From positions 21,622 through 85,621 of the forward strand of contig NZ_JAUUTZ010000022.1 in NCBI RefSeq assembly GCF_030678915.1: a DNA stretch of 64,000 nucleotides, read 5' to 3'. The stretch comes from Paracoccus wurundjeri. Lineage in GTDB: Bacteria; Pseudomonadota; Alphaproteobacteria; Rhodobacterales; Rhodobacteraceae. Below, piece after piece: positions 45,812 through 54,319 of this stretch. The notes under the pieces are model-generated. The model made no database searches. It was given only the letters and a program-made list of their open reading frames with translations, and was not told where the DNA came from. The first letter of the stretch is position 1; each line of letters opens with the position of its first letter. A program made the translations under genes and the position numbers.

Positions 45812-46237
45812 TCAGCTATCGTCTTCGGCGGTTTCTTCTGCCTCGAGACGTTCGCGATCGGCGGCACCCTTGGCATCCGGATCGCGGTCCACCAGTTCGA
45901 TAATGGCCATCGGAGCCATGTCGCCATAGCGGAAACCGGCTTTCAGAACACGGACATAGCCGCCCTGACGGTCCTTGTAACGCTCACCCAGCGTCTCGAA
46001 CAGCTTGGCGACATGGATATCCTGCTTGAGCTGGGATGCAGCCTGACGGCGTGCATGAAGATCGCCGCGTTTGGCCAGTGTGATCAGTTTTTCAACGATC
46101 GGGCGCAATTCCTTGGCCTTGGGCAGCGTGGTCTTGATCTGCTCATGCTCGATCAACGAGCCAGCCATATTGGCGAACAACGCCTTGCGATGTTCATGAG
46201 TACGGTTAAGTCGGCGATAGCCGCGGGCGTGACGCAT
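45812..46237 (-). CDS. rplQ: 50S ribosomal protein L17
   Basis: L17 of 141 residues begins MRHARGYRRLNRTHEHRKALFANMAGSLIEHEQIKTTLPKAKELRP, a hallmark of the family, with an acidic C-terminal tail typical of alphaproteobacteria. It is the last gene of the alpha operon (rpsM-rpsK-rpoA-rplQ). Confidence 0.98.
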   Translation of the reverse strand: MRHARGYRRLNRTHEHRKALFANMAGSLIEHEQIKTTLPKAKELRPIVEKLITLAKRGDLHARRQAASQLKQDIHVAKLFETLGERYKDRQGGYVRVLKAGFRYGDMAPMAIIELVDRDPDAKGAADRERLEAEETAEDDS

Positions 46238-46361
46238 TTCATTTCTCCATTAACGTCTTTTTACTTTGTCCGGCGGCCCATGCGTGCGGGCCACTCTCCT
46301 TGGGGCGGAATGCCCGGATTTGAGAGAGGCGGATAAACCGCCTCGTCTCAGGAGTCCATAA

Positions 46362-47378
46362 TCAGAACTGATCGTCGAAACGCTTGGCCAGATCCTCGAT
46401 ATTCTCGGGCGGCCATTCGGCCACGTCCATGCCCAGATGCAGCCCCATGCCCGACAGCACTTCCTTGATCTCGTTCAAGGATTTGCGGCCGAAATTCGGG
46501 GTGCGAAGCATCTCTGCCTCGGTCTTCTGGATCAGATCGCCGATATAGACGATATTGTCGTTCTTCAGGCAGTTGGCCGAACGGACCGACAGTTCCAGCT
46601 CGTCCACCTTCTTGAGCAGGCGTGGATCGAATTCCAGACCGTCGTCGCTGTCCTGGCTGCTGGCCGATTCGGGTTCTTCGAAATTGACGAATACCGAAAG
46701 CTGATCCTGAACGATACGGGCGGCATAGGCCACCGCGTCTTCCGGGGTCAGCGAGCCGTCGGTTTCGACCTTCATTGTCAGCTTGTCGTAGTCCAGCACC
46801 TGACCTTCGCGGGTGGGCGTGACTTCATAGCTGACCCGCTTGACCGGCGAAAAGATCGCATCGATCGGGATCAGGCCGATAGGCGCGTCTTCGGGGCGGT
46901 TCTTGTCGGCGGCAACATAGCCCTTGCCGGTCTGAACGGTCAGCTCCATGTTCAGATCGGCGCCATCGTCCAGATGACAGATGACATGCTCGCGGTTCAG
47001 AATGGTAATTCCGGCGGTTTCCTGAATGTCTCCGGCCTTAACCTCGCCCGGACCTTTTGCGGTCAGCGACAAGCGCTTCGGGCCTTCGACATCCATGCGC
47101 AGCGTAACGCCCTTGAGGTTCAGCACGATATCGGTCACATCCTCGCGGACGCCGGCGACGCTGCTGAATTCATGCAGAACATTGTCGATCTGAACCGAGG
47201 TGATGGCCCCCCCCTGAAGCGACGACAGCAGAACCCGGCGCAGGGCGTTGCCCAGCGTCAGGCCGAAGCCCCGCTCCAGCGGTTCGGCGACAACGGTTGC
47301 CGTCCGGGTCGCGTCCGCGCCCGGCTTGACGGCAAGTTGCGTCGGCTTGATAAGTTCGGCCCAATTCTTGTGGATCAT
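46362..47378 (-). CDS. rpoA: RNA polymerase alpha subunit
   Basis: RpoA of 338 residues nucleates RNA polymerase assembly. The N-terminal domain contains ERGFGLTLGNALRRVLLSSLQGGAIT, and the C-terminal domain (about 255-325), which binds UP elements and activators, contains SVRSANCLKNDNIVYIGDLIQKTEAEMLRTPNFGRKSLNEIKEVL. Length and order in the alpha operon are normal. Confidence 0.98.
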   Translation of the reverse strand: MIHKNWAELIKPTQLAVKPGADATRTATVVAEPLERGFGLTLGNALRRVLLSSLQGGAITSVQIDNVLHEFSSVAGVREDVTDIVLNLKGVTLRMDVEGPKRLSLTAKGPGEVKAGDIQETAGITILNREHVICHLDDGADLNMELTVQTGKGYVAADKNRPEDAPIGLIPIDAIFSPVKRVSYEVTPTREGQVLDYDKLTMKVETDGSLTPEDAVAYAARIVQDQLSVFVNFEEPESASSQDSDDGLEFDPRLLKKVDELELSVRSANCLKNDNIVYIGDLIQKTEAEMLRTPNFGRKSLNEIKEVLSGMGLHLGMDVAEWPPENIEDLAKRFDDQF

Positions 47379-47495
47379 GGGTTTGCCTCCATACTTGTTT
47401 CCGACCCATGACCGAGGCCGGAAACGCCCGAGGTTAAATGCGAAATGGCCGAACCGCGCGGATCTCGCGCGGGCCGGTGTCGTAATGATCCAGTA

Positions 47496-47885
47496 TCAGA
47501 CGCGGCGGCGCTTTGGCGGACGGCAACCGTTATGCGCGATCGGGGTCACGTCACGGATTGCGGTGATGTTGAAGCCGACGGCAGCCAGGGCCCGAAGCGC
47601 CGATTCACGGCCCGAACCGGGCCCCTGCACTTCGACCTCAAGCGTTTTCACGCCATGTTCCTGTGCCTTGCGGCCGGCATCCTCGGCAGCCATCTGCGCG
47701 GCATAGGGGGTCGATTTGCGCGAACCCTTGAAACCCATCGTGCCGGCCGACGACCACGAGATCGCATTACCCTGCACGTCCGAAATCAGGATCTTGGTAT
47801 TATTGAAGCTGGAATTCACATGCGCCACACCGGTGGCAATGTTCTTGCGCTCTTTGCGCTTGATACGAGTCTTATCGCGTGCCAT
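47496..47885 (-). CDS. rpsK: 30S ribosomal protein S11
   Basis: S11 of 129 residues contains VNSSFNNTKILISDVQGNAISWSSAGTMGFKGSRKSTPYAAQMAAEDA and ends NGCRPPKRRRV, both diagnostic. It lies between rpsM and rpoA as usual. Confidence 0.98.
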   Translation of the reverse strand: MARDKTRIKRKERKNIATGVAHVNSSFNNTKILISDVQGNAISWSSAGTMGFKGSRKSTPYAAQMAAEDAGRKAQEHGVKTLEVEVQGPGSGRESALRALAAVGFNITAIRDVTPIAHNGCRPPKRRRV

Positions 47886-47897
47886 GTCCGTGTCCCC

Positions 47898-48266
47898 TTA
47901 TTTCTTCTTGCCAGCGATGGGCTTCGCCGGACCTTTGCGGGTACGGGCATTGGTATGGGTGCGCTGGCCGCGAACGGGCAGGCCGCGACGGTGACGCAGA
48001 CCGCGATAGGAACCCAGATCCATCATCCGCTTGACGTTCATCTGCACTTCGCGGCGCAGGTCGCCTTCAACGGTCAGATTCTGGTCGATGAATTCACGAA
48101 TCTTCAGAACTTCAGCATCCGAAAGTTCGTTCACGCGGCGAGCGGACTCGATGCCGGTCGCTTCGCAGATCTGCCGGGCATGCGCCGGGCCGATACCATG
48201 AATATAAGTCAGGGCGATGGGGACACGTTTCCCCGTCGGAATGTTGACGCCAGCGATACGAGCCAC
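47898..48266 (-). CDS. rpsM: 30S ribosomal protein S13
   Basis: S13 of 122 residues begins MARIAGVNIPTGKRVPIALTYIHGIG and ends with GLPVRGQRTHTNARTRKGPAKPIAGKKK. Normally adk lies directly upstream; here a 1.9 kb segment with an opposite-strand gene intervenes, so rpsM is now the first gene of its transcript. Confidence 0.98.
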   Translation of the reverse strand: MARIAGVNIPTGKRVPIALTYIHGIGPAHARQICEATGIESARRVNELSDAEVLKIREFIDQNLTVEGDLRREVQMNVKRMMDLGSYRGLRHRRGLPVRGQRTHTNARTRKGPAKPIAGKKK

Positions 48267-48323
48267 GCGTTATCCTTTTTCTGCTGCGGTTCCGTAACAC
48301 CGGAACCTTTTTTCACAACGTAA

Positions 48324-48348
48324 GGCCCGAAAGCCATGCCTTCGGGCC
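48324..48348 (-). promoter_or_regulatory. Leader hairpin upstream of rpsM
   Basis: Perfect 8-bp arms GGCCCGAA (48324-48331) and TTCGGGCC (48341-48348) surround a nine-base loop, about 60-80 bases upstream of the rpsM start and downstream of the candidate promoter. It has no T run on the minus strand, so it is more likely a leader structure than a terminator. It may be a ribosomal-protein autoregulatory site. Confidence 0.45.
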
Positions 48349-48395
48349 AATCCACAGGCCACCCATGCTTGGGTGATTCTCTTTCGAGATGCTGT

Positions 48396-48424
48396 GAATT
48401 AATGGAAGATCAACTTGTCGTCAA
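48396..48424 (-). promoter_or_regulatory. Candidate promoter for rpsM-rpsK-rpoA-rplQ
   Basis: On the minus strand TTGACG (48424-48419) and TAATTC (48401-48396) are 17 bases apart, about 130 bases upstream of rpsM. TTGACG is a good -35; the -10 is weak. A promoter is needed here because the strong terminator at 50034-50066 would stop transcripts from secY-adk. Confidence 0.45.
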
Positions 48425-48845
48425 GTGTACCCCACGAGTGGAATGGTGCAAGGCTCCGAAACTGTTTCGTAAGAGGAATGTCATTCTGTTAACGAAAAAT
48501 GATTGCCGGGAGAAAAACTGTACCATATACGGAACAGATGGTTAACCGCCGAGGGTACAGAAACCTGATGCGGTATTGTCAATGGTGTACAAGATGGTCG
48601 GGATCTATGCAGGAACAACAGTTCGGCTTGAGAACGAAGGCGCCATCTTGAGTATGGGTCACAGCCATGCCTGGTTTAACGGCAAATCTCAGAAACAGTA
48701 ACTTCAACGATGGAATCACGGATAACGGGCCGCGCATTGCGGACGTTCCCCGCTGGCCAATCCGTAGGTCAAAAACCGACAGCAAACCGGCTTATCGGGA
48801 CCAGTTTCCATACATATTTTTCACGAGGACGAAGGAGGAGTAATA

Positions 48846-50003
48846 ATGCCTACGACTTGGAATGCCGTATATCTCGGACAATTCGGGATAGTTGATACGA
48901 CCGGAAATAACGGAACTATAGAAAGCCCCGGGGTGCTTAACAACAGGACCTATGGCAGCGAGAATGATCCACTGTTCGATCGCTTCGTCCAAATCAGTCC
49001 GCGCGCCGGCACAACCACATACAACCAGGGCGGAAACACGGCAGGCTACGACACGGCAGCCGACGGTCAGGCGCTTAACGGACGAGGATGGATCGAATAT
49101 TTCAGCCATAGCGGCGGCAATTTCGGCACAGGCAATCATGCCTATGATGCTGCCGTCGTATATAATGCCACAATCACTTATGCGGACGGGACTACAGCGG
49201 AAGTTACCGCCTCTCTTTTTCAAGATTGGAATGGCCAGACTTTCTGGGCACCTGAGTCTTCAGCTTCCCAAGACAGTGTCGCAGATCAGGCTGCTATGGA
49301 GGCCAATCCGATCGTATCCTTGACTACTCATGGCGTAGTCTCCACGGATCAGGCTCTTGGAGCGAACCGCAATGTGTGGGATTATGTGGTTTGCTTCACC
49401 GTCGGGACACTTATCGAAACGGCCGACCGTACGAAGCCTGTCGAAACCCTGCAATCCGGCGACATGGTCCGGACCCGCGACAATGGTCTGCAACCCATCC
49501 GCTGGATCGGTTCACGCAAACTATCCGCCGAGGAGCTGGCAGCAGCCCCGAATCTGCGCCCAATCCGTATCAACGCTGGCGCGCTGGGCGCGAACACCCC
49601 CGCAAGCGATCTGGTTGTATCACCACAGCACCGGATCCTTATCCGCTCGAAGATAGCGCAGCGCATGTTCGGCACAGACGAGGTTCTGGTCGCGGCAAAG
49701 CAATTGCTGGGCATCGAAGGCATCGAGATCGCCACGGACATTCATGACGTGGAATATTTCCACTTCATGTTCGATTGCCATGAGATCGTCTTCTCGAACG
49801 GGGCCGAGGCCGAAAGCCTGTTTACCGGACCTGTCGCATTGCGTTCGGTCAGCCCGGAATCCCGCAAGGAAATTCTGTCGCTGTTCCCGGAACTGGCCGA
49901 AGAAGGATCTGAGCCGCAACCCGCACGCCTTCTGACCTCGGGCCGTCAGGGCCGGCGTTTGGCCTATCGCCATGCCAGAAACCAACAGGAAATGGTTTAT
50001 TGA
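48846..50003 (+). CDS. Hint-domain protein inserted in the ribosomal gene cluster
   Basis: The 385-residue protein has an N-terminal region (about 1-180) rich in Gly, Asn, Thr and Ser with no signal peptide, resembling surface or type I-secreted repeat proteins. A Hint (hedgehog/intein, Hint_2-like) domain follows from Cys183 (CFTVGTLIETADRTKPVETLQSGDMVRTRDNG), with PIRWIGSRK, DLVVSPQHRILI and HFMFDCHEIVFSNGAEAESL. Hint domains can self-cleave; in Rhodobacteraceae they are common on secreted proteins of unknown role. A very strong AAGGAGGAG site precedes ATG 48846. It is on the strand opposite to the flanking rpsM and adk. Confidence 0.88.
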   Translation: MPTTWNAVYLGQFGIVDTTGNNGTIESPGVLNNRTYGSENDPLFDRFVQISPRAGTTTYNQGGNTAGYDTAADGQALNGRGWIEYFSHSGGNFGTGNHAYDAAVVYNATITYADGTTAEVTASLFQDWNGQTFWAPESSASQDSVADQAAMEANPIVSLTTHGVVSTDQALGANRNVWDYVVCFTVGTLIETADRTKPVETLQSGDMVRTRDNGLQPIRWIGSRKLSAEELAAAPNLRPIRINAGALGANTPASDLVVSPQHRILIRSKIAQRMFGTDEVLVAAKQLLGIEGIEIATDIHDVEYFHFMFDCHEIVFSNGAEAESLFTGPVALRSVSPESRKEILSLFPELAEEGSEPQPARLLTSGRQGRRLAYRHARNQQEMVY

Positions 50004-50033
50004 AACACTGAGAATCCAAAAACCATGTTAAGC

Positions 50034-50066
50034 AAAAACGGCCGGAAATATCTTCCGGCCGTTTTT
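50034..50066. terminator. Strong bidirectional terminator between the Hint gene and adk
   Basis: Perfect 14-bp arms, AAAAACGGCCGGAA (50034-50047) and TTCCGGCCGTTTTT (50053-50066), enclose a five-base loop, giving a T run on both strands. It would terminate the Hint gene on the plus strand and secY-adk on the minus strand. Confidence 0.93.
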
Positions 50067-50132
50067 ATCTGTGACTGGGGCTTGAGATCATCCAAGAGAA
50101 GCGCCGAAAGAGATATCTGTATTCGGTCGCGT

Positions 50133-50777
50133 CTAACCCAATGCCTCGGCAATCTGCCGTGAAACCTCATCGATCTCGGCAAGCCCGTTGACCGGGGTCA
50201 AATTGCCCTTGGCATAATAATAGCCAATCAGCGGCGACGTCTTCTTGTAATATTCCAGCAGACGGGTCCGCAGGCTTTCCTCGTTGTCATCGGCCCGCCG
50301 TTTCAGGTCGGTCGAGCCGCAAACATCGCAAACACCCGGCTTTGCGGTCGGTTTCGTCTCGTCGTGGTAAACCTCGCCGCAGTTGCCGCAGGTGAAACGC
50401 CCGGTGATACGCCGCACCAAAGCCTCGTCATCGACCCGCATTTCAATCACGGCATCCAGTACCTGCCCGGTTTCGTTCAGCAACTCCCCAAGCGCATCGG
50501 CCTGCCCCAATGTCCGGGGAAAGCCGTCGAAGATGAAACCCTTGCCACCCTCGGCCAGTTTTTCGCGGATAAGTCCGATGACGATCTCATCTGTGACCAG
50601 TTCGCCACGGGCCATGACCTCGGCGACCTTGTTTCCCATCTCGGTCCCCGAATCCTTGGCGGCGCGCAGCATGTCCCCAGTGGAAAGCTGCACCATGCCA
50701 CGTTCTTCCACCAGCTTGCGGGCCTGAGTCCCTTTGCCAGCGCCAGGAGGCCCCAGAAGAATGATATTGATCGTCAT
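50133..50777 (-). CDS. adk: Adenylate kinase
   Basis: Adk interconverts ATP and AMP with two ADP. The 214-residue long form has the P-loop GPPGAGKGT near the start, FDGFPRTLGQADAL, and a LID with a four-Cys zinc site (CGNC...CDVC). ATG 50777 is used because MTINIILLGPPG is the family start; an upstream in-frame start would nearly abut secY. It follows secY in the usual order and is now the last gene of its transcript. Confidence 0.97.
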   Translation of the reverse strand: MTINIILLGPPGAGKGTQARKLVEERGMVQLSTGDMLRAAKDSGTEMGNKVAEVMARGELVTDEIVIGLIREKLAEGGKGFIFDGFPRTLGQADALGELLNETGQVLDAVIEMRVDDEALVRRITGRFTCGNCGEVYHDETKPTAKPGVCDVCGSTDLKRRADDNEESLRTRLLEYYKKTSPLIGYYYAKGNLTPVNGLAEIDEVSRQIAEALG

Positions 50778-50815
50778 GTAGTCTCCGTCCCCCAGAACTG
50801 GCTTTTGTAATCCGA

Positions 50816-52180
50816 TCAACGCCGCGAGGGCGCTTTACGGGTCTTTGTTCCAGTCTTACGCTTACCACGCAACTGGGATTTCTCAATCAGACCTTCATAT
50901 TGATGCGCCAGCAGATGGCTTTGCACCTGATTGATCGTATCCATGGTGACCGACACGACGATCAGAACCGAGGTTCCGCCGAAATAAAACGGCACCGACC
51001 ACTGACTCCGCAGAATTTCGGGCAGCAGGCAGACGGCGGCAAGATAGCCCGACCCGATCACCAGCACCCGGTTGACGACATAATCCAGATATTCCTCGGT
51101 TTTCTTGCCCGGACGAATACCCGGAATGAAGCCGCCCTGATTCTTGAGGTTTTCGGACACGTCATCGGTCTTGAAGGACACGTTTTGCGTGTAGAAATAA
51201 GCAAAGAAGATAATCATCGCCGCGAAGAACAGCAGGTAAAGCGGTTGCCCCGGTCCGAAATAGGCCAGAAGCGTCGACATGATCGGGCCGCTTTCATTGC
51301 CCGAAAAGGTCGAAATGGTGATCGGCAGCAGCAGAAGCGAGCTCGCGAAGATTGCCGGGATGACGCCTGCCGGGTTTACCTTGATCGGCAGATGCGACGA
51401 CTGCCCGTCGTAAACCTTCATGCCGACCTGACGGCGCGGATACTGGATCCGTATCTTGCGCAGCGCCCGTTCCATGAACACGACAAAGCCGATCACGACG
51501 ACGACCATGGCAATGACGCCCAGGATGACCGGGGTCGAGTTCGTAGCCCGGCCACCGGCAAGGAAGGTTGCGATCTCTCCGGGGATCTCGGCGACGATAC
51601 CCACGAAGATGATCAGCGAGATACCATTGCCGATGCCGCGCGCGGTGATCTGTTCGCCCAGCCACATCAGGAACATGGTGCCGCCGACCAGCGTGATCAC
51701 GACCGATGCCTGAAAGAACACACCCGGCGTATGCGCAAGCCCGCCCGCCTCCAGACTGCGGGCAAGGCCGTAAGCCTGAAACAGCGCAAGCGCCACGGTG
51801 CCGTAGCGGGTATACTGGTTGATCTTCTTCCGCCCCTGCTCACCCTCTTTCTTGAGTTGCTCGAGCGCAGGGACCATCGACGCCAGAAGCTGCACGATGA
51901 TCGAGGCCGAGATATAGGGCATGATCCCCAATGCGAACACGCCCATCCGTCCAAGCGCGCCGCCGGTGAACATCGACAGGATACCGCCAATGCCCGCCGA
52001 TGCCTGATCCATGAAGTTGCGCAATGCGGCGCCATCGATTCCCGGAACCGGGATATAGGTGCCGAGGCGATAGATGATCAGCAGGCCAATGGTGAACCAG
52101 ATTCGCTGGCGAAGTTCCGTGGCTTTGCTGAATGCCCCCCAAGAGAGGTTCGCGGCCATCTGTTCTGCGGCTGACGCCAT
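50816..52180 (-). CDS. secY: Preprotein translocase subunit SecY
   Basis: SecY is the channel of the Sec translocon, with 454 residues and ten membrane helices. It contains ELRQRIWFTIGLLIIYRLGTYIPVPGID near the start, the plug-helix region and the cytoplasmic loops with RKINQYTRYG and GIRPGKKTEEYLD. The C-terminal basic tail is present. It lies between rplO and adk as in most bacteria. Confidence 0.98.
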   Translation of the reverse strand: MASAAEQMAANLSWGAFSKATELRQRIWFTIGLLIIYRLGTYIPVPGIDGAALRNFMDQASAGIGGILSMFTGGALGRMGVFALGIMPYISASIIVQLLASMVPALEQLKKEGEQGRKKINQYTRYGTVALALFQAYGLARSLEAGGLAHTPGVFFQASVVITLVGGTMFLMWLGEQITARGIGNGISLIIFVGIVAEIPGEIATFLAGGRATNSTPVILGVIAMVVVVIGFVVFMERALRKIRIQYPRRQVGMKVYDGQSSHLPIKVNPAGVIPAIFASSLLLLPITISTFSGNESGPIMSTLLAYFGPGQPLYLLFFAAMIIFFAYFYTQNVSFKTDDVSENLKNQGGFIPGIRPGKKTEEYLDYVVNRVLVIGSGYLAAVCLLPEILRSQWSVPFYFGGTSVLIVVSVTMDTINQVQSHLLAHQYEGLIEKSQLRGKRKTGTKTRKAPSRR

Positions 52181-52287
52181 ATTTTCCGTCCCGTGTCATG
52201 ACTGCGCCGCCGATCCGTTTCCGGAGTCCGGCGGCGCCTGGAAATCCTGATCGCTATCTATGAGGCATGGCTGCCCCGATCAACAGC

Positions 52288-52755
52288 TTATTCCGCCGCA
52301 GCCGGCAAAACCACCTTGCCGCCCGCCTTTTCGACCGCTTCAACAGCCGATTTCGACGCGCCGGTCACGGTGATGTTAAGCTTGGCTTTCAGCTCACCCT
52401 TGGCCAGCAGACGAACACCGTCCAGCTTGCGGCGAACAACCCCGGCCTCGATCAGGGCGTCTTCGGTCACATCGGACTTGGCGTCCAGCTTGCCCGAATC
52501 GATGAAAGCCTGAATCTGGCCAAGATTGATAACGGCGAATTTCTTGGCGTTCGGCGCGGTAAAGCCGCGCTTCGGCAGGCGCCGATACAGCGGCATCTGG
52601 CCGCCTTCATATCCATTCAGGGCAACGCCCGAACGCGATTTCTGGCCCTTGATGCCCCGGCCAGCGGTTTTACCCTTGCCCGAACCGGGACCACGCGCGA
52701 CACGTTTCTTCGTGCGGTTCGCACCTTCGTTATCGCGGATTTCATGCAGTTTCAT
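52288..52755 (-). CDS. rplO: 50S ribosomal protein L15
   Basis: L15 of 155 residues begins MKLHEIRDNEGANRTKKRVARGPGSGKGKTAGRGIKGQKSRSG, the family signature. ATG 52755 has an AAGGAGAAG site. Normally it follows rpmD in the spc operon; here it is the first gene of a minus-strand transcript and faces away from rpmC. Confidence 0.97.
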   Translation of the reverse strand: MKLHEIRDNEGANRTKKRVARGPGSGKGKTAGRGIKGQKSRSGVALNGYEGGQMPLYRRLPKRGFTAPNAKKFAVINLGQIQAFIDSGKLDAKSDVTEDALIEAGVVRRKLDGVRLLAKGELKAKLNITVTGASKSAVEAVEKAGGKVVLPAAAE

Positions 52756-53111
52756 ATCGCTTCTCCTTGGCCGGACACATCCCCGAAGCGAAACAGGACG
52801 GACACGGCATTTTCTGATTGCTGAGTCGGCCTTGACGGCCACCGCAGGTCAGTAGCGGATGGGACGGTACTGGTCAAGAGGCGGTTGATCGGGAACCTCT
52901 CCCGTGATAGGTCCGTCTCCGTCGACGCGCGGCACCCATATATGTAGCACAACACCTGCATCGCGTGAATATATCGCCGATTGCAGGATTTCCCTGTTGC
53001 AATACACATCTCACGGGTGTAATCGCGCAGCTTCATCACGAACTCCACCGGGAATCAGGGTGGCCTTGGCAATCAGGGGCCCTCCGGTGATGTTGGAAAG
53101 GAATAAGCGCG
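52756..53111. other. 356-base divergent intergenic region between rplO and rpmC
   Basis: No gene is seen. The region must contain the promoters for two ribosomal transcripts. A plus-strand candidate lies at 52997-53025. An inverted repeat ATTGCA (52980-52985) / TGCAAT (52998-53003), with additional GG/CC pairing inside, overlaps its -35. A GTTGGAAAGGAA site precedes rpmC. An AT-rich stretch (ATATATG near 52938, ATATATCG near 52970) could hold a minus-strand promoter, but I cannot define it. Confidence 0.5.
52997..53025 (+). promoter_or_regulatory. Candidate promoter of the rpmC-rpmD operon
   Basis: TTGCAA (52997-53002) and TAATCG (53020-53025) are 17 bases apart, about 90 bases before rpmC. 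The match is moderate. Some promoter must exist because the usual upstream S10-operon genes are absent. Confidence 0.35.
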
Positions 53112-53318
53112 ATGGATGCGCAGGAACTGAAATCGAAGACCCCGGACGAGTTGAAAGATCAGCTTGTCGCGTTGAAGAAGGAAGCGTTCAACCTTCGCTT
53201 CCAGCAGGCGAACAGCCAGCTTGAGAACACCGCCCGTATGCGCGCCGTGCGCCGCGACGTTGCGCGTGTGAAAACCGTTCTGAATCAGAAAGCGGCGGAA
53301 GCCGCGGCGTCTAACTAA
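53112..53318 (+). CDS. rpmC: 50S ribosomal protein L29
   Basis: L29 of 68 residues contains DAQELKSKTPDELKDQLVALKKEAFNLRFQQANSQLENTARMRAVRRDVARVKTVL, the family pattern. It is normally preceded by rplP; here it is the first gene of its block. Confidence 0.96.
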   Translation: MDAQELKSKTPDELKDQLVALKKEAFNLRFQQANSQLENTARMRAVRRDVARVKTVLNQKAAEAAASN

Positions 53319-53330
53319 GGAGTCTGGCTC

Positions 53331-53576
53331 ATGCCCAAACGCATTCTGCAAGGCCGTGTGACCAGCGACAAGAACGATCAGACCGTCACGGTTCTGGTCG
53401 AGCGCCGCTTCAAGCATCCGCTGCTGCACAAGACCGTTCGCTCGTCGAAAAAATACCGCGCTCATGATGCGGAGAACCAGTTCAAGGTTGGTGACACAGT
53501 TCGCATCGTCGAATGTGCGCCGGTCTCGAAGACGAAACGCTGGACCGTTCTGACGGATGAGGCCGCTTCGGCGTAA
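53331..53576 (+). CDS. rpsQ: 30S ribosomal protein S17
   Basis: S17 of 81 residues begins MPKRILQGRVTSDKNDQTVTVLVERRFKHPLLHKTVRSSKKYRAHD and contains VGDTVRIVECAPVSKTKRW. It follows rpmC by 12 bases. Confidence 0.97.
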   Translation: MPKRILQGRVTSDKNDQTVTVLVERRFKHPLLHKTVRSSKKYRAHDAENQFKVGDTVRIVECAPVSKTKRWTVLTDEAASA

Positions 53577-53645
53577 CCTCTGCCAGTAACTTAATCGAAA
53601 CCCTGGGGCCGGAATGGCCGGTCCCCAAAGGTCGGGAGAAACCAA

Positions 53646-54014
53646 ATGATCCAGATGCAGACCAATCTGGATGTTGCTGACAACTCCGGCGCGCGCCGGG
53701 TGCAGTGCATCAAGGTCCTGGGTGGTTCGCACCGTCGCTATGCGTCGGTGGGCGACATTATCGTCGTTTCCGTCAAGGAAGCCATCCCACGGGGCCGCGT
53801 GAAGAAAGGTGACGTCCGCAAGGCCGTCGTCGTTCGGACCGCCAAGGAAGTGAAGCGCGAGGACGGAACCTCGATCCGCTTCGACCGCAACGCCGCCGTC
53901 ATCCTGAACAACCAGGGCGAACCGGTCGGAACCCGTATCTTCGGGCCGGTCGTGCGTGAATTGCGTGCCAAGAACTTCATGAAGATCATCTCGCTTGCTC
54001 CGGAGGTGCTGTAA
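53646..54014 (+). CDS. rplN: 50S ribosomal protein L14
   Basis: L14 of 122 residues begins MIQMQTNLDVADNSGARRVQCIKVLGGSHRRYASVGDIIVVSVKEAIP. Its TAA overlaps the rplX ATG (TAATG). A CGGGAGAAACC ribosome-binding site precedes it. Confidence 0.98.
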   Translation: MIQMQTNLDVADNSGARRVQCIKVLGGSHRRYASVGDIIVVSVKEAIPRGRVKKGDVRKAVVVRTAKEVKREDGTSIRFDRNAAVILNNQGEPVGTRIFGPVVRELRAKNFMKIISLAPEVL

Positions 54015-54319
54015 TGGCTGCCAAGCTGAAAAAGGGCGACAAGGTCGTCGTGCTGGCCGGCAAGGACAAGGGCAAGCAGGGCGAGATCACCACTGTCATG
54101 CCCAAGGTGAACAAGGCCATCGTTGACGGCATCAATATCGCGATCCGTCATCAGCGTCAGACCCAGAACTCGCAGGGCGGCCGCACGCCGAAGGCGATGC
54201 CGATCGATCTGTCGAATCTGGCTCTGCTGGACAAGAACGGCAAAGCGACCCGCGTCGGCTTCCGCGAGGAAGACGGCAAGAAGGTCCGTTTCGCCAAGAC
54301 CACGGGAGACGTGATCTGA
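54014..54319 (+). CDS. rplX: 50S ribosomal protein L24
   Basis: L24 of 101 residues has the KOW motif KLKKGDKVVVLAGKDKGKQGEITTVMPKVNKAIVDGIN. It is coupled at both ends to rplN and rplE by one-base overlaps. Confidence 0.97.
   Translation: MAAKLKKGDKVVVLAGKDKGKQGEITTVMPKVNKAIVDGINIAIRHQRQTQNSQGGRTPKAMPIDLSNLALLDKNGKATRVGFREEDGKKVRFAKTTGDVI

Larger units (their letters stand above)
48267..48845. other. 579-base intergenic region between rpsM and the Hint-domain gene
   Basis: No convincing gene is present; short open frames here lack family features. It is more AT-rich than the surroundings, especially about 48390-48600. It contains a leader hairpin and a candidate promoter for rpsM on the minus strand. 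It also has ATGGTTAA (48538-48545), the reverse complement of the CtrA half-site TTAACCAT, and a second GTTAAC at 48488-48493. A strong AAGGAGGAG ribosome-binding site for the Hint gene lies at its right end. Confidence 0.6.

Noticed and set aside
48336..48545. 69-codon Cys-rich plus-strand frame upstream of the Hint gene
   Set aside because: No ribosome-binding site or family match, and it covers the candidate rpsM promoter and leader.
48846..50003. Hint-domain protein as an intein or homing element
   Set aside because: The Hint domain is at the C terminus of a stand-alone protein, with no C-terminal extein and no homing endonuclease motif, so it is not an intein in a host gene.
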